Below are positions 1-8,752 of a DNA stretch of 64,000 bases, piece after piece. The notes below the pieces were generated by a model that saw only the letters and a list, made by a program, of their open reading frames with translations, was not told the origin of the DNA and did not search any database. Source of the stretch: Paenibacillus kyungheensis (GTDB taxonomy: Bacteria > Bacillota > Bacilli > Paenibacillales > Paenibacillaceae); assembly GCF_028606985.1 (NCBI RefSeq), contig NZ_CP117416.1, positions 2,766,001 to 2,830,000 on the forward strand. The letters are read 5' to 3'. A program made the position numbers and the translations under genes. How positions within the stretch are numbered: position 1 is the stretch's first letter; each line of letters opens with the position of its first letter.

Positions 1-517
1 AAAAAGTACCGGTGACAGTAGCAGCGACTGCAAATTTAAAAGCAACCAGACCAGAAGCATCATTAAGTAAAGATTCACCTTCTAATAGACGATGAATCGA
101 TTGTGGTAAATGTACACGCTTGGCAAGTGAACCTACCGCAACAGCATCTGTCGGCGACAAAATAGCCGCTAATGCAAAAGCCGCTGGTAAAGGAATACTT
201 GGAATAAGACTATGAATCGCATAACCTGCAATCAACACCGTCGCAAATACAAGACCAAATGCTAGTGCGATAATCGGCACCCGCAGATTCCATAGTTCAT
301 CTCTTGGTGTTCGTCGTCCATCGTTATATAGCAACGGTGCAATAAACAATACAAGAAACAGCTCAGGATCAAGAGGTAACTCTACGCCTACAATCGAGAC
401 AATAATTCCGAGTGCAATCTGGAATAAAGGTACTGGAACCAGCGGAACCAGACGATTCAAAATATTAGAAATACCAATCATTAAAAGTAGTACAAGTACA
501 GCGATAAAGTACTCCAT
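1..517 (-). CDS. Na+/H+ antiporter, CPA1 family (3' end beyond window)
   Basis: The N-terminal 172 residues of a cation:proton antiporter are present; the rest lies beyond base 1. The translation begins [15 protein letters not shown] and is almost entirely membrane-spanning. It contains [28 protein letters not shown] and [17 protein letters not shown], the hallmark segments of CPA1/NhaK-type exchangers; the two Asp in SPTDA and LLNDASG are in the ion-translocation region in this family. The ATG at 517 is preceded by AGGGGG at good spacing. The gene reads away from the neighbouring ABC operon, from which it is separated by a hairpin. The family assignment is secure; the ion (Na+ or K+) cannot be read from the sequence. 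Confidence 0.9.
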   Translation of the reverse strand, partial: MEYFIAVLVLLLMIGISNILNRLVPLVPVPLFQIALGIIVSIVGVELPLDPELFLVLFIAPLLYNDGRRTPRDELWNLRVPIIALAFGLVFATVLIAGYAIHSLIPSIPLPAAFALAAILSPTDAVAVGSLAKRVHLPQSIHRLLEGESLLNDASGLVAFKFAVAATVTGTF

Positions 518-616
518 AGCCTTCCCCCTCTTTTTACTCTATTCGATATGCAATAAATCTTGTCATTATTCCCCTTTACAGTCAAGAAAGAAACAATATT
601 TTTGAACTCAAACAAA

Positions 617-666
617 CGTATACGCTACAACCGTATCCTTTAATGGACTTCGGTGTAGCGTATACG
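617..666 (-). terminator. terminator-like hairpin after the peptide ABC operon
   Basis: A 13-bp inverted repeat (CGTATACGCTACA and its complement) is separated by 24 bases and lies about 45 bp after the permease stop. The T-tract is weak (TTTGTTTGAG). Each arm contains the self-complementary CGTATACG. Confidence 0.6.
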
Positions 667-710
667 CTCTAATTTTGCATACTGCATAATTGCATAGACA
701 TAAGCATCGT

Positions 711-1622
711 CTAGGATTTTAGATAAGAGCTTTTGGGATCTAACCGATCTCTAAGATCATCTCCTATAATATTGATGGCCAGTACAAATACAGTAATCGC
801 TAGACCGGGGAATGTACAGATCCACCATGCGACCGTAAGATAACCTCTGCCTTGAGATAACAATGCACCCCAATCTGGAATCTCATGAATCACTCCTAAT
901 CCCAGAAAGCTAAGCCCTGCGCCTGTAAGAATCGATGTACCCAGACCTAGCGTAGCCATCACGAGAATCGGTGAGACTGCATTAGGCAGGATATGCTTCC
1001 AGACTATACGTAGACCCGAAGCACCCAGCGAACGAGAAGCTTCTACATAACCACGACTGCGCAAACTTACCATTTGTCCACGTATAACGCGTGCATAACC
1101 CGGGATCGCTGATACTGAGATAGCGATAATAATATTGATAAGCCCGGGACCAAGTGCAGCAGCGATCGCTAATGCTAATAATACCCCCGGAATCGTCATC
1201 AGAATATCGATCAATCTCATAATCATCGTATCCAGTATGCCACCTCTATACCCTGCTAGCGTTCCTAGCAATACGCCTACAAGTACACCTATGACGACCG
1301 AACTGAATCCAATTAATAACGAATCCCGAGCACCATACACAACTAGACTGAATACATCTCTGCCAAAATAATCTGTTCCGAACCAATTGATCATATTCGG
1401 TGCTTGTAAAATGCGATCAGCTAGCATTTCTACAGGTGAGTATGGAGCGATCCACTGAGGTACAAGCGCGCACAATATGATAAATGCAATAATCAGCAAT
1501 GCACCATACCACATATAACGATTGGCAACTGCTTGCCATGACCACTTCTGGACGACATTAGATTGAGCTTGCTTTGCTTCCCAGTCTGCTGTTAATGTAG
1601 CGGATGGTGTGATCTGCTTCAT
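711..1622 (-). CDS. Peptide-type ABC transporter permease, DppC/OppC family
   Basis: One of two membrane subunits of a dipeptide/oligopeptide/nickel-class ABC importer. It is 303 aa, the usual size, with a cytoplasmic N-terminal tail, a first TM at about 37-57, a periplasmic loop, then five TMs. The EAA loop that docks the ATPase is visible as EASRSLGASGLRIVWKHILPN near residue 195. The ATG at 1622 follows GAAAGGAGG. It is the last gene of a four-gene minus-strand operon, 33 bp after the partner permease. No ATP-binding subunit gene follows, so the ATPase must come from another locus. The substrate is not determined; the amidohydrolase at the head of the operon suggests a peptide or an acylated amino acid. 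Confidence 0.92.
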   Translation of the reverse strand: MKQITPSATLTADWEAKQAQSNVVQKWSWQAVANRYMWYGALLIIAFIILCALVPQWIAPYSPVEMLADRILQAPNMINWFGTDYFGRDVFSLVVYGARDSLLIGFSSVVIGVLVGVLLGTLAGYRGGILDTMIMRLIDILMTIPGVLLALAIAAALGPGLINIIIAISVSAIPGYARVIRGQMVSLRSRGYVEASRSLGASGLRIVWKHILPNAVSPILVMATLGLGTSILTGAGLSFLGLGVIHEIPDWGALLSQGRGYLTVAWWICTFPGLAITVFVLAINIIGDDLRDRLDPKSSYLKS

Positions 1623-1655
1623 CGATATCCTCCTTTCGATCTTATCTAAAATTAA

Positions 1656-2585
1656 TTATGTGAGTGACCGCCGAATACGAGGATCAATATAGGTATACGA
1701 GATATCAACAAGTAGATTAATAACGACATAGAGAATAGCTGTAAAAAAGACAACCCCCTGTACTACCGGAATATCGCGCGCCATAATCGCATCCGCGAGA
1801 ATCCGTCCTATTCCTTGCCTTGAAAAAACAGTCTCAATAACTACCGTTCCTGCTAACATTTCTCCTATCTGCATACCGACTACAGTCACGACAGGAATTA
1901 AAGCATTGCGCAGTGCATGCTTATACAAAATGACATGACGAGAGATTCCTTTTGCCCGTAATGTAGTGATAAAAGGTTCACTTAGCACTTCTAACATACT
2001 ATTGCGAACCATACGAATCACAAATCCTGCTCCAACGATTCCTAGCGTGATCGCCGGCAACACCAGAGTAGATATACCGTCAGAACCCATCGCCGGGAAC
2101 CAGCCCAGTTGAATTGAAAAGATTAAGATTAGCAAAATCCCTGACCAGAATGTCGGCATCGAAATACCAAACAATCCAATAGTACGAGCCAGTATATCGA
2201 TCCATCCATTACGATGAACAGCTGACAATATCCCGAGGATCACACCGATCAACACTGCTATACACGTACTCGCTAAAGTTAAGATCAATGTCGAAGGAAA
2301 ATTCGCTATAATTTTGGGTAGTACTGGATCAGAATTGACCATAGATACACCAAAATCACCACGTAACATATCTGCTAGATAATGACCAAATTGAATATAA
2401 AACGGCTGATCTAATCCTAATTGAATACGTAAATTCTCTATCATTTCAGGAGTGGCATATGTTGGATCTATCATGGATAGAACAGGATCACCCGGTAACA
2501 GGTAAAAGATTGCAAATACCAGTGTTAATGATCCTAAAATAACCAGTAACGATGAAATCGTACGTGTAATGATCGTCTGTACCAT
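1656..2585 (-). CDS. Peptide-type ABC transporter permease, DppB/OppB family
   Basis: The second membrane subunit of the importer: 309 aa, six predicted TMs, with the family's N-terminal segment (TM1 at about 7-29, then LPGDPV). The EAA loop is TTLRAKGISRHVILYKHALRN around residue 210. The ATG at 2585 has AAGGAGG eight bases upstream. It lies 11 bp after the binding-protein gene, so the two are surely cotranscribed. DppB- and DppC-type subunits form a heterodimeric channel. The sequence is complete with no sign of damage. Confidence 0.92.
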   Translation of the reverse strand: MVQTIITRTISSLLVILGSLTLVFAIFYLLPGDPVLSMIDPTYATPEMIENLRIQLGLDQPFYIQFGHYLADMLRGDFGVSMVNSDPVLPKIIANFPSTLILTLASTCIAVLIGVILGILSAVHRNGWIDILARTIGLFGISMPTFWSGILLILIFSIQLGWFPAMGSDGISTLVLPAITLGIVGAGFVIRMVRNSMLEVLSEPFITTLRAKGISRHVILYKHALRNALIPVVTVVGMQIGEMLAGTVVIETVFSRQGIGRILADAIMARDIPVVQGVVFFTAILYVVINLLVDISYTYIDPRIRRSLT

Positions 2586-2596
2586 GTATATCCTCC

Positions 2597-4243
2597 TTAT
2601 CCTCCAATACGTACATCATTAAAGAGTGGATAGCCTAAATAATCAAATGAAATGCCCTGTACAGTCTGAGATGCCGCAACCGTATACGGGAAAATATAGA
2701 CAGGAATAATCACAGCTAGTTCGTTAATACGTTGTTGTACGTTGCGATAGATGTTGGCACGTTGATCTTTATCTTTTTCAACAGCGCCTTGTTCTAGCCA
2801 TTGATCGATTTGTGGATCAGAAAGTCCTGGCAGTGTAGGGCGTGCAGATGGCTCAGCAGTATGATAGAAAGCTGATAAAGCATTCGGATCAGAGTTCACC
2901 TGACTATTTCCATACAGATCATATTCTCCATTTTGATAGACAACAGTAGAAATATCTTTGGTGATATTGACTTGTACATCAATACCGACTGCTTTTAGTT
3001 GCTGTTGAATCATCGCTGCAATATCATTTCGCTTTTCCCGATTAGGAGAGCCGTCTACATATTTCAGGGTAAGACGTTGACCGTCTTTGATACGTATACC
3101 GTCTTGTCCTTTCACCCATCCCAGTTCATCGAGTAGATTATTGGCATGTGTCAGATCAGGTTGGTTTGTATTTTCTAATGATTCATCATATCCCAAAATG
3201 CCCGGCGTTAGAGCAGACCATGCACGTTCATACGTCCCTAGATATAACGTTTTGACAATCGCATTGACATCAATAGCCGATTGGAGCGCTTGTCTTGCTT
3301 TGACATTATCCCATGGAGCATGACGCTCATTAATAAATAATGTATACGGTAACCCTAATGTGTTGGCCTGAAGCAATTGTAGATCAGGGCTATTTTTTAA
3401 TGCCAATATATTTTGTGGAGGGACAGTCTCTGCGGCAAGTACCTGCTTACTTTGTACACTACCGATTCGAGTCGCTTCTTCTGGAATGATCGAAAATGTT
3501 ATTCCGTCTATATGCGGCGCACCTGTGTTTTTTACAGTTTCAGGTGCCCATGTATAATCAGGGTTCTTTTTCACAGAAATCGAGGTATTATCTTTCCAAT
3601 CGACATATTGATAAGGTCCTGAACCCACTGGTTTTTTGCCAAATTGTTCGCCTTCTTGTTTGGCGGCAGTAGGTGATACTATCCCGAGCATTGCTTGACT
3701 GATATTCCCTAGAAAAGCTTCTGAAGGTGTCGACAGATTAACTTGAACAGTATACTCATCAATGACTTTAGACGATGTATACGGACGAATCAGTGCAAGT
3801 GCATTTGCCGCTTTGGTTGCTGGATCAATCACACGATCAAAGTTGAATTTTACCGCTTCCGCATTAAATGGTGTTCCATCATGGAATTTTACATCTTTAC
3901 GTAATTTGAAAGTATACTTTTTACCATCTTTGGATACAGTCCACGACTCTGCAAGCCACGGCTTAATTGAACCATCGGCTGTCTGTACAACAAGACTATC
4001 ATATAGGGTACGCATAACCCTTACCGATACTGCTAGACCACTTCGATGAGGATCAAGTGTATCCGGTGAAGTTGCTAATGCGTAAGTCAATGTACCTCCA
4101 TTAGCAGTAGCTACGCTACCTTGAGCATTACTTTTTTCTACAACTCCACCACAACCGGATACTACCAGTGATATTGCGATTAGTAGACCACTTACAGTCA
4201 ACCATAATCGGTGATGGGTATGATTTCTTTGAGTATCTGTCAT
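2597..4243 (-). CDS. ABC transporter substrate-binding lipoprotein, family 5
   Basis: The extracellular solute-binding protein (SBP_bac_5) of the importer. It has a charged N-terminus, a hydrophobic stretch and a lipobox ending at Cys31 (VVSGC), so it is predicted to be processed by signal peptidase II and lipid-anchored. The family signature appears as AESWTVSKDGKKYTFKLRK and the following KFHDGTPFNAEAVKFNFDRV. Its 548 aa is normal for DppA/OppA/GsiB relatives. It sits between the amidohydrolase and the permeases. The start is ATG at 4243 after GAAAGG. Ligand specificity cannot be deduced; peptides, glutathione and nickel carriers all share this fold. Confidence 0.92.
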   Translation of the reverse strand: MTDTQRNHTHHRLWLTVSGLLIAISLVVSGCGGVVEKSNAQGSVATANGGTLTYALATSPDTLDPHRSGLAVSVRVMRTLYDSLVVQTADGSIKPWLAESWTVSKDGKKYTFKLRKDVKFHDGTPFNAEAVKFNFDRVIDPATKAANALALIRPYTSSKVIDEYTVQVNLSTPSEAFLGNISQAMLGIVSPTAAKQEGEQFGKKPVGSGPYQYVDWKDNTSISVKKNPDYTWAPETVKNTGAPHIDGITFSIIPEEATRIGSVQSKQVLAAETVPPQNILALKNSPDLQLLQANTLGLPYTLFINERHAPWDNVKARQALQSAIDVNAIVKTLYLGTYERAWSALTPGILGYDESLENTNQPDLTHANNLLDELGWVKGQDGIRIKDGQRLTLKYVDGSPNREKRNDIAAMIQQQLKAVGIDVQVNITKDISTVVYQNGEYDLYGNSQVNSDPNALSAFYHTAEPSARPTLPGLSDPQIDQWLEQGAVEKDKDQRANIYRNVQQRINELAVIIPVYIFPYTVAASQTVQGISFDYLGYPLFNDVRIGG

Positions 4244-4331
4244 AAGTTATTCCTTTCACCATATTATTAGGGATATTTGGAGAACCTCAGAATGTATAGA
4301 TCAAGCGATGATATCAATACATACGTAGCGA

Positions 4332-5546
4332 TTAAGCGAGCGCATCCAATGCAAATTGAATATGCATTTTAGCTCCTAACAGCAACACACGTTCATCTAT
4401 ATCGAACTTTGGATGATGTAACGGATAAGCAGATGTTGCCTCCTGAGGACGGCATCCGATAAAAGCAAATACACCCGGGCGGTGCTGGGTATATAATGCA
4501 AAGTCTTCACCTGCAAGAAAAGGTTGCTCTAATTCCATTACATTTTCTTTACCGAAAATAGGTTCTGCTGCTTGTATTGCTCGATCTACTGCGGACGCTT
4601 CATTATTCAGCACTGTGCCTGTACGCTGTGTAATCGTTGCTTTTCCACCATGCAGACAAGCGATACTATGAGCATAATCAGCGATAGCTTTAGTTATGCG
4701 TTCGACAGTTTCTGTGCGAAATGCTCGAAAAGTGCCAGTCACTTCACTTTCACCTGCAATCACATTTTTGACCGTTCCCGCATGTAATGTTCCAAACGAT
4801 AACACTTTGGCTTCTGTAGGATTGATCCCTGTCGTCATAAAAATCTGCATATCATTCACAAATCGCGCTGCCATAATAATCGCATCTGAAGATAAATGTG
4901 GCGCACTATGATGACCGGAAGTCCCTTGAAAATGAACTGCAAAATGGCAGGACGCCGCCATCGCTGTCTCCTTGTGTATACCGATGCTCCCTACAGGAAG
5001 GTCAGGCCAGACATGCATCGCAAAAGATTGAGACACTCCTTGTAAAATGCCATCTTCGATCATATCTCGTCCTCCGCTAATCCAGCGATCATCTAAAGGA
5101 GAACGAAGAGCCCCTTCTTCCGCAGGTTGAAAAACAAATTTGATCGTTCCCCGAAAGTGCTCCCGATGATCGCTCAATACTTTAGCAGCTCCAAGCAACA
5201 TGGCAGTATGAGCATCATGACCACATGCATGCATATAACCTTCACGCCGGGAAGCATACGCATAATCATGTTCTTCTTGAATCGGCAAAGCATCAATATC
5301 AGCACGTAATAGGATCGTCTCACCATCTTCTGCTCCATGCAGAATACCAACTACGCCTTGACCAAAATGCTTGCCTACTCCGCTTTGTACTTCTAGCCCC
5401 CATTTGCGTAACAGCCCAATAATCAGTGTGGTTGTATGATCGACATCGAAAAGAACTTCAGGGTGAGCATGCAACTCGCGACGAATACGAATAAGGTCGG
5501 ACTCAAGTGTGTCCGGCAAAGATAAAGCAACAGCAAGTTCACTCAT
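4332..5546 (-). CDS. M20D metallo-amidohydrolase (N-acyl amino acid / hippurate hydrolase type)
   Basis: A 404-aa M20 peptidase-family hydrolase that should cleave an N-acyl or peptide bond with a two-metal centre. Visible metal-site motifs are MHACGHDAHTAMLLGAAK (about residue 107) and FVFQPAEEG (about 140, with the catalytic Glu pair). A lid domain is inserted at about 185-300, and the last metal ligand is His in LHHPKFDIDE near 378. The start is ATG at 5546 with GGAGG just upstream. It heads the ABC operon and is followed 88 bp later by the binding protein, so the imported compound is probably its substrate. Close relatives are annotated as IAA-amino acid hydrolase, hippurate hydrolase or N-acetyldiaminopimelate deacetylase; I cannot choose among them. 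Confidence 0.9.
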   Translation of the reverse strand: MSELAVALSLPDTLESDLIRIRRELHAHPEVLFDVDHTTTLIIGLLRKWGLEVQSGVGKHFGQGVVGILHGAEDGETILLRADIDALPIQEEHDYAYASRREGYMHACGHDAHTAMLLGAAKVLSDHREHFRGTIKFVFQPAEEGALRSPLDDRWISGGRDMIEDGILQGVSQSFAMHVWPDLPVGSIGIHKETAMAASCHFAVHFQGTSGHHSAPHLSSDAIIMAARFVNDMQIFMTTGINPTEAKVLSFGTLHAGTVKNVIAGESEVTGTFRAFRTETVERITKAIADYAHSIACLHGGKATITQRTGTVLNNEASAVDRAIQAAEPIFGKENVMELEQPFLAGEDFALYTQHRPGVFAFIGCRPQEATSAYPLHHPKFDIDERVLLLGAKMHIQFALDALA

Positions 5547-5730
5547 CCTCCATGTCCTCCCTTTCTTTTTCTAATGTTGTTAATTCCTATCTACTTAATT
5601 GGTATTGTTACATAAATGTAGACTTAATCAGGCTCAAGGTCAATGAATTCGCTTATAGATAAGATTGATATAGATATAGAACATATCAATCTTATAGCTA
5701 TAGCCAGTGAGATACAGTTCTTTTGAAAAT

Positions 5731-5765
5731 AAAAAAAGCCCGTTCACCTTATACAGTGAACGAGC
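5731..5765 (-). terminator. Rho-independent terminator of the diguanylate cyclase gene
   Basis: An imperfect stem pairs GCTCGTTCAC with GTGAACGGGC (one mismatch) and is followed by seven T on the minus strand, about 25 bp after the stop codon. Confidence 0.9.
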
Positions 5766-5787
5766 TTGGGGTAGATCTGTATTTCGT

Positions 5788-7410
5788 TTATACATTTATT
5801 TCTTCCGCTGATTTTACTTCATTTTGGTTATCTGCTTTGGTTATTTCTTTTTGATAAATGGTAGTACGATTTCTGCCTTCTCGTTTGGAAGTATACATAG
5901 CTTCATCCGCATGACTAATCAAATCATTTGGTGTTTTGCCATGTTCAGGGAAAGCAACTACCCCACTTGATACAGTGATCAATTCTCCTGAAGGACTCAC
6001 AGTACCATGAAGCAATTCACGTAATCGTTCAGCGACAATATAAGCGCGGGTCACATTACATCCACGTAATAAGATTCCGAATTCTTCTCCACCATAGCGA
6101 AAGCATACATCTCCTTCGCGAGAGACATTACGCATCGTGACGGCTAGAAATTGCATGACTCGATCTCCGGTGAGATGACCATACGTATCATTGACTCGTT
6201 TGAAATGATCGATATCTAACATCACCATAGCAAAAGGTTCATCCCCGATACACCATGTTTCTAGCGTAGAATCAAAATTACGCCGATTAGCGAGACCGGT
6301 TAGACCATCGAGTGCTGTCTCATTTTTTAATTTCACAATATACTTCTGTAGTTGTCTGGTCGTAAAACGAATACTTTGATACAGTACTTTCACTTCATAT
6401 GTCCCCGAGCGAATAGGCGGTAACGCTTCACTTTTCCAATCATCTACCATACGGTTAGAGTAATCTGCTAAGACCTGCAAAGGACGCACAGCTAGATACG
6501 TAATAATCCAACCCGCAGCTAACGTAATCAATAACAAAGGTAACGATAACAAAATACTTTTTTGAAGTAATTCTCGCAGTGGAACACTTATCACCGATGC
6601 AGGTGTTTGTACAATCACACCCCAACTGCTTTTCATATTATAAGCATATCCTGTATAGAAGGTCTGATTCTGCTGATCTGTAAATTCAATCTTACCAGCC
6701 AAGCCAGCCATCACTTTCCATACAGCTTCATCGGCAGCTTTATTCGATCCTACTAATTTTAGATTAGGATGGAAAATAATATTGCCTTTCGGACCGACTG
6801 CATATACATAAGAACCATCTGATGAATAATCTTGCTCCAGAATACCTTGTAATACATTAGACTTCTGTAAATAAATCGTTCCGGCAATATAACCGTAATA
6901 CCGTTCTTGTTTGTCAAACAACGGGCTGGTCACTAATACAATCCATCTACCGTCTTTGCTCATAAAAGGTTCGGTAATATGAGGGATTTGAATTTCTAGT
7001 AGCGTATTGTTAATAGGTCCACTCAATTGTTGCCCTGCTTTGACGCCTGATGTTGCGGGTACTGTATTGTTTACGATCAAATCTTTATTTACAATAACAA
7101 TCGAATTAAAATAATTTTTGTTATTCGTATACAAATCTTCTAACAAATCTTGATCGATTTTATTTTCACGTTGCCATATTGTAGCCAATGCATCTATACT
7201 TTCTTGCATCGTACCTAATATATTACCTGCCGCATTTGCAAGTTCAGTGGCATGCTGGTAATTATTATCTAAATAATTATTAATCAGGGCTTGCTTACTA
7301 ACGATATAGGCCGAATAAATCGAGATAATCATCGTAAGTAAAATAGAGAAAACAATGATAGTGCTTACAATGGTGACAAGCCTGAATCCTTTTTTAGGAT
7401 ATAAACGCAA
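5788..7410 (-). CDS. Membrane diguanylate cyclase with extracellular sensor and GGDEF domain
   Basis: Predicted to make c-di-GMP from two GTP in response to an external signal. Architecture over 540 aa: TM1 at about 12-34, an extracellular Cache-like sensor at about 35-280, TM2 at about 284-306, a HAMP-like linker to about 355, and a GGDEF domain at about 365-525. The active site GGEEF is intact at 440-444, and an RxxD product-inhibition site (REGD, 431-434) lies the canonical five residues before it. The C-terminus is short, polar and lacks an EAL domain. It is a single-gene unit with its own terminator. Both active site and I-site are intact, so it should be a functional, feedback-inhibited enzyme. 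The sensed ligand is unknown. Confidence 0.93.
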   Translation of the reverse strand: MRLYPKKGFRLVTIVSTIIVFSILLTMIISIYSAYIVSKQALINNYLDNNYQHATELANAAGNILGTMQESIDALATIWQRENKIDQDLLEDLYTNNKNYFNSIVIVNKDLIVNNTVPATSGVKAGQQLSGPINNTLLEIQIPHITEPFMSKDGRWIVLVTSPLFDKQERYYGYIAGTIYLQKSNVLQGILEQDYSSDGSYVYAVGPKGNIIFHPNLKLVGSNKAADEAVWKVMAGLAGKIEFTDQQNQTFYTGYAYNMKSSWGVIVQTPASVISVPLRELLQKSILLSLPLLLITLAAGWIITYLAVRPLQVLADYSNRMVDDWKSEALPPIRSGTYEVKVLYQSIRFTTRQLQKYIVKLKNETALDGLTGLANRRNFDSTLETWCIGDEPFAMVMLDIDHFKRVNDTYGHLTGDRVMQFLAVTMRNVSREGDVCFRYGGEEFGILLRGCNVTRAYIVAERLRELLHGTVSPSGELITVSSGVVAFPEHGKTPNDLISHADEAMYTSKREGRNRTTIYQKEITKADNQNEVKSAEEINV

Positions 7411-7476
7411 TCGGACACCCCACCTGACAAATCAAATATTAATCAACTTTAATTTTAACACAACCTTTTTCACAAA

Positions 7477-7515
7477 AGAAAGCAAAAGACACTTTAAATC
7501 GTCTTTTGCTTTCTA
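7477..7515 (-). terminator. Terminator of the TrxR-like reductase gene
   Basis: A near-perfect 14-bp stem (AGAAAGCAAAAGAC) with an 11-base loop is followed by TTTTGT on the minus strand, 20 bp after the stop. Confidence 0.85.
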
Positions 7516-7534
7516 GAATATTATAAAAAGAAGA

Positions 7535-8485
7535 TTACGACCGTACTGTTTGTTCTTTACGGCTCGTTTTCATTTTAGATAACGTTTTATTGATCCAAAT
7601 AGCTGCCTGTGCGCCTTCACCCATTGCAATATTAGCTTGCTCAGAATGTGCACCCAGATCTCCAGCAATCCAGACATTTTCAATATTGCTCATTTTGGAG
7701 CGCGGATCTGTCTCGATATGATGATTATGAATAGTCTCTACACCTAATTGCTCTGCAAGTTCTGAATTCACATGATTGCCTCCAAAAGCTATAAAACCAC
7801 GCTCTGCTTCTATCACCTGACCGCCTTCTAACTCTACACTATGGATAATACCACCTTCGTGATAATTGACCATATCTACAGCCGATTCAATATACGATAT
7901 TTCTTTTTCTTGTAGACGTTCCATCGTTTCTGGACGGAATGGCTTGGATTCATGATTGATATAGATAAGATCTGAAGTACGCTCTGACAAAATCAAAGCC
8001 ATTTGAGCACCAGCTTCACCTGCACCGATCACGACAGTACGGCGATCTTCAATCTCATATCCATCGCAGTCCGGGCATACATACACACTATACCCTAATG
8101 TTTCGACCAGCCCGGGTAAGCGTGGGAATCGATCGATCAAGCCTGTCGCTAGCAATAAGGTTCTAGCTTTATAACTTTCTCCTTGTGCTCCTTTAAGCAA
8201 GAAATGATCTTCTTCTTTTTTCGCTTCCAAAATGCGATCTTCATGAAATTGTACGCCTAATGGCTCAGCATGTTCCCGTCCAATTTTGCGTAATTCCTCT
8301 CCTGATATTCCATCAGGAAAGCCAAGAATATTTCCGTAGTTCTGGCATAATGTTGAACGTCCATGCCCTGCATCGATGACCAGTACCTCATGAGCAGAAT
8401 ATCTTCCTAGCTGAATAGCTGCTTGTAATCCTGCTATTCCTCCTCCTACAATAATGCAATCGTATAAAGTATTATCACTAATCAT
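7535..8485 (-). CDS. NAD(P)/FAD-dependent oxidoreductase, thioredoxin-reductase-like
   Basis: A 316-aa flavoprotein of the low-molecular-weight TrxR fold. The FAD dinucleotide motif is IIVGGGIAGLQAA near the N-terminus. A CxxC pair occurs as CPDCDGYE (about 140), and the NAD(P) motif is VVIGAGEAGAQMA (about 155). The C-terminal FAD site reads WIAGDLGAHSEQANIAMGEGAQAA. The reading frame is open 13 codons further upstream, but the ATG at 8485 is preceded by AAGGAGG at good spacing and is the better start. The CxxC sits where TrxR has CATC, so disulfide chemistry is likely. Neighbours offer no partner thioredoxin, so the substrate is unresolved. Confidence 0.88.
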   Translation of the reverse strand: MISDNTLYDCIIVGGGIAGLQAAIQLGRYSAHEVLVIDAGHGRSTLCQNYGNILGFPDGISGEELRKIGREHAEPLGVQFHEDRILEAKKEEDHFLLKGAQGESYKARTLLLATGLIDRFPRLPGLVETLGYSVYVCPDCDGYEIEDRRTVVIGAGEAGAQMALILSERTSDLIYINHESKPFRPETMERLQEKEISYIESAVDMVNYHEGGIIHSVELEGGQVIEAERGFIAFGGNHVNSELAEQLGVETIHNHHIETDPRSKMSNIENVWIAGDLGAHSEQANIAMGEGAQAAIWINKTLSKMKTSRKEQTVRS

Positions 8486-8685
8486 CGTTGTTGACCTCCT
8501 TGAATTGATGTTGCATTTGATCACTTTTTTATCGTTAACGACCGCTTATTTCTGTTCATAACAAGGCTAGATGGATAGATAAGAGTATGTTAATAAATGT
8601 TTGATACTTACTTACGATTAAAAAGATCGTATAAGATAATATGTAAACCTCTTATATATTATGAAACGCAATCGACTACATATTA

Positions 8686-8736
8686 CAAAAAATCCTCTTC
8701 TTCTGTAGCCTAATATCTACAGGAAAAAGAGGATTT
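8686..8736 (-). terminator. Terminator of the glycosyltransferase gene
   Basis: A long imperfect stem (AAATCCTCTT and CCTGTAG arms) with the loop ATATTAG is followed by a T-run on the minus strand, directly after the stop. Confidence 0.85.
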
Positions 8737-8752
8737 GATTTGTACTATCGTA

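Noticed and set aside
8622..8649. dif-like sequence with ATATGTAAACC
   Set aside because: Only 9 of 11 positions in one arm fit, and the other arm does not match.
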